Shown one piece after another: positions 7,846 to 16,073 of a stretch of 64,000 nt of DNA. The notes below the pieces were generated by a model that had not been told where the DNA came from, did no database searches, and was given only the letters and a program-made list of their open reading frames with translations. The stretch comes from Hyphomicrobiales bacterium (lineage in GTDB: Bacteria > Pseudomonadota > Alphaproteobacteria > Rhizobiales > Rhizobiaceae), in NCBI GenBank assembly GCA_900471485.1, contig UCEU01000023.1, forward strand, positions 62,001 to 126,000, in the 5' to 3' direction. The translations under genes and the position numbers were made by a program. Numbering within the stretch: position 1 is the first letter of the stretch; every line of letters begins with the position of its first letter.

Positions 7846-7940
7846 GATCCGGTTTCCTGGTTGTCGTCGCGGGCGCTCGGGCGCCGCTCGGGTCGGCATC
7901 AGATTATTGGCGATGCACGTAGGGTTCGCCTCGCAGGCGT

Positions 7941-7965
7941 CGGTCGCGAGCGGGGCCCGCGACCG
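7941..7965 (-). terminator. Hairpin after the small secreted protein gene
   Basis: CGGTCGCG and CGCGACCG form an 8-bp perfect stem with a nine-base GC-rich loop, 16 bases after the stop of the 7981-8391 gene and before the portal start. There is no U-run, so it may be a weak terminator or an mRNA-stabilising stem. Confidence 0.35.
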
Positions 7966-7980
7966 TCAAGACATCCTGGC

Positions 7981-8391
7981 TTACAGCGACGAGCCTACGA
8001 TGTTGCAAAGGCCGGTGCGCACAACTTCCTTGGTGGTCAGCTGGCCGGCCTGGATGTCGAAGACGGCATCGACGCGCACACCTGCGCCCTTCTGGCGGGC
8101 GACGACGCGCAGCGTCTGGATGCGGCCGCTGCCGGATGTTTCCTGGAAGGCGTCGATCGCCGAGAGTTCCTTGTTGACCTTGATGCCGGAGAAACCTTCG
8201 GCGGCAACGGCCTGCGCAAGGTTCTTCAAAACGCTGGCGGCCTTGGCCTTGGGGAACTCCTGGAAGGTGCGGTAGCTGAGCGCGGTCACCATCGGCACGC
8301 CCGAGACCTTGAAATTGGCTTCACAGGACGCGGCCTCAGCCAGCGTTGCCCAGCCCAGAAACAGGGCGGCGGCGGTTGTTATGATCTTCAA
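7981..8391 (-). CDS. Small exported protein of unknown function
   Basis: 136 residues with a clear Sec signal peptide (MKIITTAAALFLGWATLAEAA, cleavage after AEA near residue 20). The mature part has two cysteines (near residues 23 and 129) that could form a disulphide, and mixed strands such as IQTLRVVARQ and VRVDAVFDIQAGQLTTKEVV. It is probably periplasmic. It lies downstream of the receiver and histidine kinase genes on the same strand but is separated from them by a 100-base gap. I do not recognise the family. Confidence 0.75.
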   Translation of the reverse strand: MKIITTAAALFLGWATLAEAASCEANFKVSGVPMVTALSYRTFQEFPKAKAASVLKNLAQAVAAEGFSGIKVNKELSAIDAFQETSGSGRIQTLRVVARQKGAGVRVDAVFDIQAGQLTTKEVVRTGLCNIVGSSL

Positions 8392-8495
8392 TTTTTCTCT
8401 CCTGAAAAGTGCGTATTCATTTCACCACATGGGAAATATACGACTTCAAGTTGGAGGAAAATACAGAAGTTGCATTTCATGCAGATAAGCGCGCC

Positions 8496-8876
8496 TCAAC
8501 CCGCCATGCCGCGCATGGTCCGCGCCACGGTTTCCGTGTCGTAAGGCTTGGGGTAAAACACGCTGCGTTCCGGCAGGATGACGTCGGCGGCCCTGATGTG
8601 GCCTGAGGTCAGGATGATCTCGATCGGCGGCCAGCGGTCGCGGATCGCGGCGGCGAGCTTCATGCCGTCCATGCTGCCGGGCATGTCGATATCGGTGAAG
8701 ACGATGACGATGTCGCTGCGTGCTTCCAGTATCCTGACAGCCTCGTCGGCATTCTCCGCCTCGACGGCGACAAAGCCGGCATCCTCGACCAGATCGACGG
8801 CCATCATGCGCAAAAGCGGTTCGTCCTCGACGACGAGAACGACTTTTCCAGCGTTGCTGTCTCGTTCCGCCATCAT
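8496..8876 (-). CDS. Single-domain CheY-like response regulator
   Basis: About 126 residues containing only a receiver domain: acidic pair in VVLVVEDEPLLRMM, phosphoacceptor aspartate in VIVFTDIDMPGSMDG, conserved Ser/Thr in IILTSGH and lysine in VFYPKPYD. No output domain follows. Receivers of this FTDIDMPG type are commonly paired with HWE/HisKA_2 kinases in rhizobia. The start (8876 or 8873) directly abuts the kinase stop at 8878, so kinase and receiver are co-transcribed and probably form a cognate pair. Confidence 0.9.
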   Translation of the reverse strand: MMAERDSNAGKVVLVVEDEPLLRMMAVDLVEDAGFVAVEAENADEAVRILEARSDIVIVFTDIDMPGSMDGMKLAAAIRDRWPPIEIILTSGHIRAADVILPERSVFYPKPYDTETVARTMRGMAG

Positions 8877-8877
8877 C

Positions 8878-10884
8878 TCAATTCGCTCGCTGCAGCTGGT
8901 CGAGGGAGGCCGACATGGTCGCCGAGAACCCGGACTGGTCATAATTGGTGACGACGCCGCCGGCGCCCATCAGGCCCATGCCGATGAGCTTGGAGCCGAA
9001 GCCCTTGCGTTCCGGCTCGGCTGTCTGCGGCGGGCCGCCGGTCTCCTTCCACTCGAAATGGAAGACCGCCTGCGGTCCCTCCCCTTCGACATGCCAGCGC
9101 ACATCGACATGGCCGGCCTGGCCTGAGAGCGCTCCATATTTCACGGCATTCGTCAGAAGCTCGTGGATGATCAGCGACAGCGACAGCGTGCCGCGCGCGC
9201 CGAGCGCGATATCGGGCCCTTCGGCGCGCACCCTATTGGAAACCGAAAGCCCCTCGGCCGCGCCTTCGACGATCGAGGCCACGGCCGCGCTCGACCAGTT
9301 GTCGAGCAGCAGGATGTCGTGGGCGCGGCTCAGCGCCTGCAGGCGGCGCTCCAGCGTCGTCACGTGCACGCGCTCGGTCACCGGGCGCAGCGTCTGCGTC
9401 GTGATCGCCTGGATGATGGCGAAGGTGTTCTTCAGGCGATGGGTGATCTCGCTGTTGACGAGCTTCTGGTCGGCCTCGGCCTGCAGCCTGGCGATCGCAC
9501 TCTGGATGCGGTCGCCGAAGCTGCGCACGAAGGCGACCTCCTCCTCCATCCATTCATAGGGATGGTCGTGATGAACGAAGACCACCAGGCTGAAACTGCC
9601 GTGGTCAAGGATCGGCACGTTGACCAGCACGCGGATGCCGAGCGCCAGCAGCTGGGCGGCGTTCTCCCGGGTTCGCGGATCAGTGGTGACGTCGCCGATG
9701 ACGACGGTCTCGCCGATCTTCAGATCGTTGATGAAGGAACCGTAGTCGCGGAAACGGTGCTTGCCGACAAGCGAAACCACGCCTGGCGCGCACCATTCCG
9801 GCTGCATGTCCACGGTCTCATCGATCATGTTGACGATGCCGAAACCGGCGCGGGTGGCGTCCAGCGCCTTGGCCATCAGGTCGGCGGCGGCGATCGCCAT
9901 GGATTCGGTATCCTCGAGGTTGCGCAGCCGGTCGCCGAGATCGAGCAGCGCCTGCACCCGCGCCGTCGCGCGTTTCGAGATGGTGACGTCCTGCACGGCG
10001 CCGATCATCCGCACCGGCTGGCCGGCGGCATCGTACTGGAAGGTGGCGTTGCGCTTGACCCAGCGAATGCCGTGGCCGGTGACGACCCGATATTCGGCTT
10101 CGGTTGGCGCCGATCCGTCCTTCCGGCTTTCGTCGCTGGAGCGCAGCCCCATATCCTCGGGATGCGTCATCCGCTCGAACACCGCTGCATCGTAGGTTCC
10201 GTGCTCGGGCACGTCGAAGATGCGGCAGAACTCGGCCGAGACCTTCATCTCGCCGGTCGCGACGTCGATCTCGAAGGTGCCGATGCGCCCGGCCTCCTGG
10301 GCGGCCACCGAGGTGTCGGCATTCGCCCGCATCGAGGAACTGATCTGCTTCTGCCGCCGGAACAGCGCGTCCTTGCGCAGCGAGGTGCGCCGCGCCTCCA
10401 AAAGCTGAACGACCTGCCTTGCAAGCGCCCGCAACGCGCGGCGCTGATTGCTATCGAGCCCCTGCGGGCGCGGGATGGTATCGATGACGCAGAGCGAACC
10501 GACGGCAACCCCATCCGACAGCACCAGCGGCGCCCCGGCATAAAAAAGGATGTGCGGCGCGCCCGTCACCAGCGCGTTGTCCCTGGTGCGGTCGTCGAGC
10601 CTGAGATCCGGTATTTCGAGGATATCGTTCGACTTCATCGCGTGCGCGCAGACGGATTGCGTCAGCGGCGTGTCGCAGTTCTCGAAGCCTATCCTCGCCT
10701 TGAACCACTGGCGATCGGCGCCGACGAGGCTGACCAGAGAAACAGGCGTGTGGCAGACGGTGGCCGCGAGGAAGACGATATCGTCGAATTCCGGCTCCGG
10801 CTCGGAATCCAGGATGTTGAGGGATTCCAGCGCAGCCAGCCTCTCGGCGTCATCGGGGGCGTTCTTTTCGGTCGTGATGCTCAA
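8878..10884 (-). CDS. GAF-PAS-GAF HWE-family sensor histidine kinase
   Basis: 668 residues with no membrane span, so a cytoplasmic sensor. Order: GAF domain (about 20-165, containing VGADRQWFKARIG), PAS with PAC tail (about 195-310, YRVVTGHGIRWVKRN, MIGAVQDVT), second GAF (about 320-460), then the kinase core. Histidine 482 in THRLKNTFAIIQAI, HELLTNAVKYGALSG and FHFEWKETGGP (the W-x-E signature) place it in the HWE/HisKA_2 class common in Rhizobiales. Its stop is two bases from the receiver gene. A strong hairpin lies upstream between it and the divergent SRPBCC gene. Confidence 0.93.
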   Translation of the reverse strand: MSITTEKNAPDDAERLAALESLNILDSEPEPEFDDIVFLAATVCHTPVSLVSLVGADRQWFKARIGFENCDTPLTQSVCAHAMKSNDILEIPDLRLDDRTRDNALVTGAPHILFYAGAPLVLSDGVAVGSLCVIDTIPRPQGLDSNQRRALRALARQVVQLLEARRTSLRKDALFRRQKQISSSMRANADTSVAAQEAGRIGTFEIDVATGEMKVSAEFCRIFDVPEHGTYDAAVFERMTHPEDMGLRSSDESRKDGSAPTEAEYRVVTGHGIRWVKRNATFQYDAAGQPVRMIGAVQDVTISKRATARVQALLDLGDRLRNLEDTESMAIAAADLMAKALDATRAGFGIVNMIDETVDMQPEWCAPGVVSLVGKHRFRDYGSFINDLKIGETVVIGDVTTDPRTRENAAQLLALGIRVLVNVPILDHGSFSLVVFVHHDHPYEWMEEEVAFVRSFGDRIQSAIARLQAEADQKLVNSEITHRLKNTFAIIQAITTQTLRPVTERVHVTTLERRLQALSRAHDILLLDNWSSAAVASIVEGAAEGLSVSNRVRAEGPDIALGARGTLSLSLIIHELLTNAVKYGALSGQAGHVDVRWHVEGEGPQAVFHFEWKETGGPPQTAEPERKGFGSKLIGMGLMGAGGVVTNYDQSGFSATMSASLDQLQRAN

Positions 10885-10960
10885 GACGGATCCGCGTGAA
10901 ATGACAGTGGACTTGGTGATGACAGGAAACGGCGCGAGACATGTATTTGTTCACTCGGCA

Positions 10961-10994
10961 ACGTCTGGGCTGCGGAAAAATCCGCACCAGACGT
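10961..10994. other. Strong 14-bp-stem hairpin between divergent genes
   Basis: ACGTCTGG and CCAGACGT, then TGCGGA and TCCGCA, form a nested stem closed by an AAAA loop, with only an unpaired GC on one side. It sits in the 175-base gap between the divergent kinase (start 10884) and SRPBCC (start 11060) genes. It could be an operator palindrome or a structured leader; no T-run supports termination. Confidence 0.6.
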
Positions 10995-11059
10995 GTAGGA
11001 TCGACCCGCCCGCGTTCGTCCTAGAGCTATCCAACGCAACAGATCGAAGGATCAAGACC

Positions 11060-11503
11060 ATGCCGAACACCGTCCGCCTGCACCGCGTTCTCGCCACCAG
11101 CCCCGACAAGATCTATCGCGCCTTCATCGAGGCCGACGCGCTCGCCAAGTGGCTGCCGCCGAACGGCTTCACCTGCAGCGTTCACGCATTCGACGGCAAG
11201 GTCGGCGGCAAGTTCCACATGTCCTTCCGCAACTTCACGACCGGCAACAGCCACTCTTTCGGCGGCGAATATCTCGAACTGATCCCAGGCGAGCGCGTGC
11301 GTTACACCGACAGCTTCGACGATCCCAACCTGCCGGGCGAAATGGCCGTCACCGTCGTCCTGAAAAAGGTCTCCGTCGGCACCGAGGTCGAGATCATCCA
11401 GGCAGGCGTCCCAGACGTCATTCCGCTCGAGGCCTGCTACCTCGGCTGGCAGGAATCCCTGCGCAACCTGGCGAAGCTGGTGGAGCCGGATATCAAGGAA
11501 TGA
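11060..11503 (+). CDS. SRPBCC (AHSA1-like) family protein
   Basis: Start at the ATG at 11060 (MPNTVRLHRVLATSPDKIYRAF). The 147-residue product shows the START/AHSA1 pattern: N-terminal strand and helix with DALAKWLPPNGF, then VGGKFHMSFRNF, GGEYLELIPGERVRYTD, a strand run MAVTVVLKKVSVGTEVEIIQ and a C-terminal long helix CYLGWQESLRNLAKLVEPD. Members form a hydrophobic ligand-binding cavity; the ligand is unknown here. It is the only plus-strand gene within the interrupted GTA block apart from one tiny frame, and appears to be an independent insertion. Confidence 0.88.
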   Translation: MPNTVRLHRVLATSPDKIYRAFIEADALAKWLPPNGFTCSVHAFDGKVGGKFHMSFRNFTTGNSHSFGGEYLELIPGERVRYTDSFDDPNLPGEMAVTVVLKKVSVGTEVEIIQAGVPDVIPLEACYLGWQESLRNLAKLVEPDIKE

Positions 11504-11549
11504 GGTGGCGGCCGCCGGCGCCCAGCCAAGTGATGGGCACGGCGGCCAC

Positions 11550-11873
11550 TCAGTCGATCTTTTCTGCGATTGCCTGGCAGATCCAGGCATTCAGCGATTT
11601 TTCTTCCGCCACCGCAGCCATAGCCGCGCGGCGGTGAAGTGTAGGATCCATACGCACATTCAGCGAGCCCTTGAAAGGCCTCTCCGGATCGCGCCCTTCC
11701 GCGATGCAGGTTTGAATGTAATCGTCGATGAGAGCATGCGTTGTCTTTTCGACAAGTCTCGCGTCGTCGCATTCGGCAAGCAGAAGATCGTCGATATGGA
11801 GAATCTTGATGAACAGAGATCCGTCCTGATACTCAACGGAAGCTTGATAACCCTTGTAAGTGATCGGCTTCAT
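11550..11873 (-). CDS. hicB: HicB-family antitoxin
   Basis: 107 residues with the two-part HicB layout: an N-terminal partial RNase H-like fold (MKPITYKGYQASVEYQDG, LLLAECDDARLVEKTTHALIDDYI) and a C-terminal ribbon-helix-helix-type domain (SLNVRMDPTLHRRAAMAAV, LNAWICQAIAEKI). It neutralises HicA and represses the operon. The gene overlaps the HicA stop by four bases, with toxin first, the usual order for hicAB. It is one of three toxin-antitoxin pairs in the first 20 kb of the window. Confidence 0.88.
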   Translation of the reverse strand: MKPITYKGYQASVEYQDGSLFIKILHIDDLLLAECDDARLVEKTTHALIDDYIQTCIAEGRDPERPFKGSLNVRMDPTLHRRAAMAAVAEEKSLNAWICQAIAEKID

Positions 11874-12136
11874 AGTTCCTTCCTGTCGATCAGATAGCCG
11901 CGTATCTGGCTTACGAGATACGGCTTTATCTCATTGCCAGGATGCGGCTCGTGAACGATGAGCACCTTTTTCGTGACGGTGTGCACAAACTTCCGCCCGG
12001 AGCCACTTCCACTTCTTAACTCATAGCCCAAGCCGCCCAGCAGCTTGACGAGCTTGCTGTAGGAAAACGGTCCTTTGCAGGCCAGAAACTCCTGTTTCAG
12101 AGACTCAAGACGCGTCATTTGTCTTGTGTCCAACAT
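11870..12136 (-). CDS. hicA: HicA-family mRNA interferase toxin
   Basis: About 88 residues (or 82 from the ATG at 12118). The double-stranded-RNA-binding-like fold of HicA is recognisable from FSYSKLVKLLGGLGYELRSGSGS, RKFVHTVTKKVLIVHEPHPG and NEIKPYLVSQIRGYL. The catalytic histidine is expected in the RKFVH or HEPHPG segment. The toxin cleaves mRNA; HicB follows with a four-base overlap. The 158 bases upstream, before the Dabb gene, must hold the promoter. Neither candidate start has a convincing ribosome-binding site. Confidence 0.87.
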   Translation of the reverse strand: MLDTRQMTRLESLKQEFLACKGPFSYSKLVKLLGGLGYELRSGSGSGRKFVHTVTKKVLIVHEPHPGNEIKPYLVSQIRGYLIDRKEL

Positions 12137-12294
12137 GGATGCAACTGAATTTCAGTCGCACGCCTTCGTTATAGATAGTCCCACCGTTGTGACAAGTCAA
12201 TTTCCCGCAACTCCGCGCCGACCGAATGCAACTTATCAATGCACCGGGAAATATCAAACGTCATCATTGATTGTTGCGGCAGCGACCTTTGGGC

Positions 12295-12603
12295 TCACCC
12301 CATCGGCTGCTTTACCGCCTTGTCGCTGTCGTAGTCGGCCGCCATGCGCATTTCGCGGATGGGGCGGACGCGGCTGGTGGAGAGCTGATAGTTCGGATGC
12401 GCCTTGTAGGCGGCGAGTGCGGCTTCGTCGTCGAACTCGCCGTAGACGATCAGGTCGACCTCGGTGCCGAACTGGTCCGTCTTCACGTTGGTGCCGATCT
12501 CCAGCAAGCGGGCGTGGGGGATGGCAGTCAGGATCGACAGCCCCTCGCGTACCTTTTCCAGATTTTCGACCGGGGCCGTGAAGAAGACGATGTGGCGGAT
12601 CAT
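12295..12603 (-). CDS. Dabb-family (stress-responsive alpha/beta barrel) protein
   Basis: Start at MIRHIVFFTAPVENLEKV (12603), giving 102 residues. The Dabb ferredoxin-like fold is marked by the opening I-R-H-I-V-F-F strand, the helix LEKVREGLSIL, the strand DLIVYGEFDDEAALAAYKAHP and the C-terminal histidine-free IREMRMAADYD. The proteins form dimeric barrels; some act as cyclases or stress proteins, but no function is assignable here. It follows the endolysin gene by 20 bases on the same strand, so both may share a transcript. Confidence 0.85.
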   Translation of the reverse strand: MIRHIVFFTAPVENLEKVREGLSILTAIPHARLLEIGTNVKTDQFGTEVDLIVYGEFDDEAALAAYKAHPNYQLSTSRVRPIREMRMAADYDSDKAVKQPMG

Positions 12604-12623
12604 GACAGTCTCTCGTGAAATTC

Positions 12624-13310
12624 CTAAGTGACGAGCCGGGCGATAACACGCTGAAGCCATGCCTTCAACCGCGCCCACCATGTCGGCGGCGCCTCGCGGC
12701 GGATGGCCGCAAGGAAGCTCTTGCCGTAGCCCGCCAGCTTTTCGGCGCGGTCGGTGCCGTTGACGATGCGACGCGCATTCACCCAGTCGTCGCTCGTCTC
12801 GTTCAGGTGGTCGGCGAGCTTGTGCCTGGAGAAGCTGCCCATCACCATGCCCTCGACCAGGATCGACACCGCCGGCCCCATATCCATGGCGCGATCGGGA
12901 TCGGCGACGAGGTCGATGCCCGTGAGCTCGCTCATCGCCTCATAGTTCCGCTTGTGGGTGAGTTGCACCAGACCGCGGCCGAGCCAACTCTTGCCGTCCT
13001 CGTCGGGGCGCCAGTAGGGCGTCTTGACCCAGGAGAGCTTGCCGCTCGCAAAGGCGTTTTCCAGGATCTCGATGGCACGCGCATCCGTCGTCGCCAGCGT
13101 CTCGCGCACCGGCTGCATGGTGTAGGCCGTCTCGTGGAAGGCGGTCGCCAGGATATAGGCGAGCCAGCGTGGATCGGCATCCGGCATCCTCGCTTCCCAG
13201 AAATCGAGAATCGCGGTCATGCCCTCGACCTGATGCGTCGCCAGCGTGCCCTTGAACAGCGCCTCGCGCGCCGTATCGAAGAAGAAGGCCCTGTCGATGT
13301 GAATAACCAT
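12624..13310 (-). CDS. GH19-type endolysin / chitinase-like muramidase
   Basis: 228 residues resembling phage glycoside hydrolase family 19 lysozymes: catalytic glutamate region AYILATAFHETAYTMQPVRE (E60, second acid E70), then WLGRGLVQLTHKRNYEAMS, the GRGxxQLTxxxNY segment conserved in GH19, and ADPDRAMDMGPAVSIL. A basic amphipathic tail (ARLKAWLQRVIARLV) may bind membrane or wall. No signal peptide is seen, so export would need a holin or the tail helix. It sits between terminase and the inserted genes and is the likely lysis function of the element. Confidence 0.9.
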   Translation of the reverse strand: MVIHIDRAFFFDTAREALFKGTLATHQVEGMTAILDFWEARMPDADPRWLAYILATAFHETAYTMQPVRETLATTDARAIEILENAFASGKLSWVKTPYWRPDEDGKSWLGRGLVQLTHKRNYEAMSELTGIDLVADPDRAMDMGPAVSILVEGMVMGSFSRHKLADHLNETSDDWVNARRIVNGTDRAEKLAGYGKSFLAAIRREAPPTWWARLKAWLQRVIARLVT

Positions 13311-13347
13311 AGCGTGTACCTAGAAAAGTTGAGGGCAGAGGTGACGG

Positions 13348-13395
13348 GTTAATCGATTAAATTAAATTCAATCGTTTAAAGTGTTTAAAGCACTG
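13348..13395. promoter_or_regulatory. AT-rich promoter region with TTTAAA repeats
   Basis: A sharply AT-rich patch in GC-rich surroundings, containing the palindrome TTAATCGATTAA and two TTTAAAG(T/C) repeats nine bases apart. It lies between the endolysin gene (minus) and a small plus-strand frame, and is the likely promoter area for both. The TTAA spacing does not fit a full CtrA box. Confidence 0.4.
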
Positions 13396-13459
13396 ATTTA
13401 CAGACCGTTTGCCGCATGGCAGTGATGAATCCATTCTTAATTCCATTCCGGAGGGACGA

Positions 13460-13591
13460 ATGCAGCAGCCTGCGAACGCCAACCAGCCTGTCATCCCGCA
13501 GCATGTCACGGACCAACTCGAAAGCGAGTGGCGCCAGGTCCGCCCCGAGCCCCAGGCACCGCGCCCGGCGACGCAGCAACAGCAGCGTTAG
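13460..13591 (+). CDS. Small Q/P-rich protein (43 aa)
   Basis: A short frame starting MQQPANANQPVIPQHVTDQL with a near-ideal ribosome-binding site (GGAGGGACGA directly before ATG). The product is rich in glutamine and proline, has one short helix (VTDQLESEWRQV) and no membrane span. Support comes from the ribosome-binding site and codon pattern. I do not recognise the family. It runs opposite to the terminase gene, 41 bases away. Confidence 0.5.
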   Translation: MQQPANANQPVIPQHVTDQLESEWRQVRPEPQAPRPATQQQQR

Positions 13592-13632
13592 GCGCTAGCG
13601 CCGTAACGTTCAAGTGACAGTGCGGGGTATCA

Positions 13633-15390
13633 TCAGATCCCCCGCACACGCGGCTCCCCACCGCCCTCGAGCATCAATGCCGTCAGCGCCCAGACCAGCG
13701 CATCCAGCCGGTCGGGCGAGCGGCCCTGGGACAGTCCGTCCGGGCCGAAATCACACATCTGATCCTCCAGCGCCATGAAGCGCCCAGCATGGGCGACACG
13801 CCCCTGCTCGTAGAGGGCCGCGACCGGTTCGGCGCGCAGGAATTTGCCGCGCGTGGCGCGCACCGTCGTCACCGGCAGCGTCTCGTCGATGCTCCTCAGC
13901 ATAGCGGTCACCATATCGCCGCCCTGGTTGATCTCGGCCACGACGCGATCGGCGGCGAAGCGGCGATAGGCTTTCGCCACCGCACCGGCCCAGCCCGCGG
14001 GGCTTGCACCCTCCACCGAGCAATCGGCCAGCACCACCGCGCGGCCCGAGCCATCCAGCCCAGCGACAACGATGCCGCAACAAGACGTCGGCCCCGCCGC
14101 AGCAGGCGGATCGACCGCCACGACGATGCGGCGGAGATCGCCGGAAAGGCGTATCGTCACGGCATCGAACATCTCGCGGCGCCAGAGCGCATCCTCGCGA
14201 TCCTCGATCAGCTCGCCATCCAGCTCCTGTCGCCCCAGCCGCGTGCCGCCATAGCGGTTGGCCAGAGCGTCGATGAAGCCGGGCGCCAGATTGTGGGCGT
14301 TGGCGCGGGTGCTGATGCGCGTCGTCAGCGTCGTCGGGTCCGATATCAGCGCCTTCAAGAGCGGCACCGGGCGCGGCGTCGTCGTCACCAGCTGGCGCGG
14401 TGCCGTACCCAGTCTCAGGCCGAACTGCAGCATGTCCCAGGTTTCCTGCCCATGCTTCCACTTAGCGAGCTCGTCGCTCCAGGCGAAATGAAACTGCGGT
14501 CCGCGCAGGCTTTCGGGATCTTCCGAAGAGAATATCTGCGCCACCGCGCCGTTCGGCCAGACCAACCGGCGGCGGGAGATTTCGAACTCGGGACGACGGC
14601 TGCGGGCGATCCGCATGATCCCCGAGATGCCGTCGATCATCACCTCGCGGGCATCGCCCAGCGTCTCTGCGATCAGCGCGATGCGCAGATCCGAGGAGCG
14701 TCCGGCGCTGGCAATCGCATGCACCCATTCGGCTCCCGCCCGCGTCTTGCCCGAGCCGCGACCGCCCATGATCAGCCATGTGCGCCAGTCTCCCGGCGGC
14801 GGCTGCTGTTCGTCGCGACCGGTGAAGGCCCAGAGATTGCCAAGCGTAGGCCAGAGCTTCAGGCGTTCCGCGAGGTCCTCGGCTGGGAGATCGAGCATGT
14901 CGGCCGGCGAGAGTTCGCCCACATCGACGCCGGCGCCGGTATTGGCACCACCATCGACATTTGCGTTTGCGTTGATATCAGCGCCGGCATGGATATTGGC
15001 GTTGGCGGACCGGGGCACACCGTTCGTCACAGCGTCGGCCACCGGCGCCTCACCGGCAACAGCCGCTGCCACCACCCCGCTATCCGGCTGCGACATCGTC
15101 CCGATCAGCGAGGCTCCAGGCGCAACTGCACCCAGGATCACCGCGCGGTCATCAGCCCGTTTCGCCACGATCGCATCCATTTTATGACTGTAGTCCAGCA
15201 AAGCGCCAGCGACCTTGCCCGTATTGGCGTCCGCGACGCGCCGCTCAACCCGGTTCGGCTTCGCGGCTGGCGAGGGCTGGTCCGTCGTCAATGGTTGGGG
15301 GAGCGCCGTCGCGCTGCCATTCGGCCAGCAATTGTCGGGCGCGGGCTTCGGCTCGCTCTTCGATGCGAGCGAGGAATTTCTCTTTGGCAT
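13633..15390 (-). CDS. Large terminase / DNA-packaging ATPase-nuclease (GTA g2-like)
   Basis: The packaging motor. Residues after about 165 form a standard GTA terminase: LWPTLGNLWAFTGRDEQ, Walker A GGRGSGKTR (near 210), FAWSDELAKWKHGQETWD, and a C-terminal RNase H-like nuclease with VAVDPPAAAGPTSCCGIVVAG, VVAEINQGGD and DRLDALVWALTALM. The first 160 residues are atypical: alanine/asparagine-rich with imperfect repeats of NAN and GAD (ANANIHAGADINANAN). The first 48 codons overlap the upstream gene in another frame. A GAGGGG ribosome-binding site supports the start at 15390, but a later start (15180 or beyond) is possible. Confidence 0.92.
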   Translation of the reverse strand: MPKRNSSLASKSEPKPAPDNCWPNGSATALPQPLTTDQPSPAAKPNRVERRVADANTGKVAGALLDYSHKMDAIVAKRADDRAVILGAVAPGASLIGTMSQPDSGVVAAAVAGEAPVADAVTNGVPRSANANIHAGADINANANVDGGANTGAGVDVGELSPADMLDLPAEDLAERLKLWPTLGNLWAFTGRDEQQPPPGDWRTWLIMGGRGSGKTRAGAEWVHAIASAGRSSDLRIALIAETLGDAREVMIDGISGIMRIARSRRPEFEISRRRLVWPNGAVAQIFSSEDPESLRGPQFHFAWSDELAKWKHGQETWDMLQFGLRLGTAPRQLVTTTPRPVPLLKALISDPTTLTTRISTRANAHNLAPGFIDALANRYGGTRLGRQELDGELIEDREDALWRREMFDAVTIRLSGDLRRIVVAVDPPAAAGPTSCCGIVVAGLDGSGRAVVLADCSVEGASPAGWAGAVAKAYRRFAADRVVAEINQGGDMVTAMLRSIDETLPVTTVRATRGKFLRAEPVAALYEQGRVAHAGRFMALEDQMCDFGPDGLSQGRSPDRLDALVWALTALMLEGGGEPRVRGI

Positions 15391-15832
15391 TGTCGAGCCC
15401 CCTCGCCGCTTCGCTTTCCTCGGCGGCCTGCTCGCGGTCGCGGGCGAACTGGCGCTGCAGCTGGTCGATCTTCTCCAGCGTGCGCACGATCAGCGACATG
15501 GCGTCGGTCGCGGCCTTCAAGTCGGCGCGGGCAAGCTTGGCGGCGGCATCGTCGGCACCGCCTGATGTCGCCTGCTCGGCCGCCTTGCGCAGCTCGCGAA
15601 AGGCCGAAAATTGCTCGCGCATCTCGGCCGTCATCTCGTTCAAGAGCACCCGCAGCTCTTCGGCCGGCGATGGCGCGGACTTGGTCTCCAGCATGCAGGC
15701 CTCGGCCACCGCATGCGCCCTGTCCGCGTCGAACGCCGGCGCGGGATCGCCGTCACAAGCATGGTATTGGGAGACATAGCGGGCCGACCAGAGGCCAAAC
15801 AGCTCCGGCGCGAAATCGTCGATATCGGTCAT
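15245..15832 (-). CDS. GTA g1-like protein (putative small terminase)
   Basis: 195 residues starting MTDIDDFAPELFGLWSARYV. The middle and C-terminal parts are strongly helical and charged (LRVLLNEMTAEMREQFSAFRE, LARADLKAATDAMSLIVRTLEK, LQRQFARDREQAAEESE), consistent with a coiled-coil DNA-binding small terminase. It lies directly upstream of the large terminase, where GTA orfg1 sits. The overlap of 146 bases with the terminase frame is unusually long, so either this C-terminus or the terminase N-terminus is likely not under selection. Function is inferred from position and helicity. Confidence 0.7.
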   Translation of the reverse strand: MTDIDDFAPELFGLWSARYVSQYHACDGDPAPAFDADRAHAVAEACMLETKSAPSPAEELRVLLNEMTAEMREQFSAFRELRKAAEQATSGGADDAAAKLARADLKAATDAMSLIVRTLEKIDQLQRQFARDREQAAEESEAARGLDNAKEKFLARIEERAEARARQLLAEWQRDGAPPTIDDGPALASREAEPG

Positions 15833-16073
15833 GGGGGAAAATCCCGTGGCAACAGGCGTTGCGTGGAAAAGCGGAAGGGCCGGCGGCTAAGATCGACCGG
15901 CTAGGAGACCATGCCCCTCGCCGCGCCCTGCCCGCAACTTTCCGACTATGCCATAACCCTATCAAAGCACCGTTACGCCGTCAAGGATTATTTTCCTATG
16001 CCGTGCGGATTTGTTCCGGCCGCTTGAATTTTTCTGATTGGCCGCAACCCATCAGCTCGTGCTAAAATAAGCA

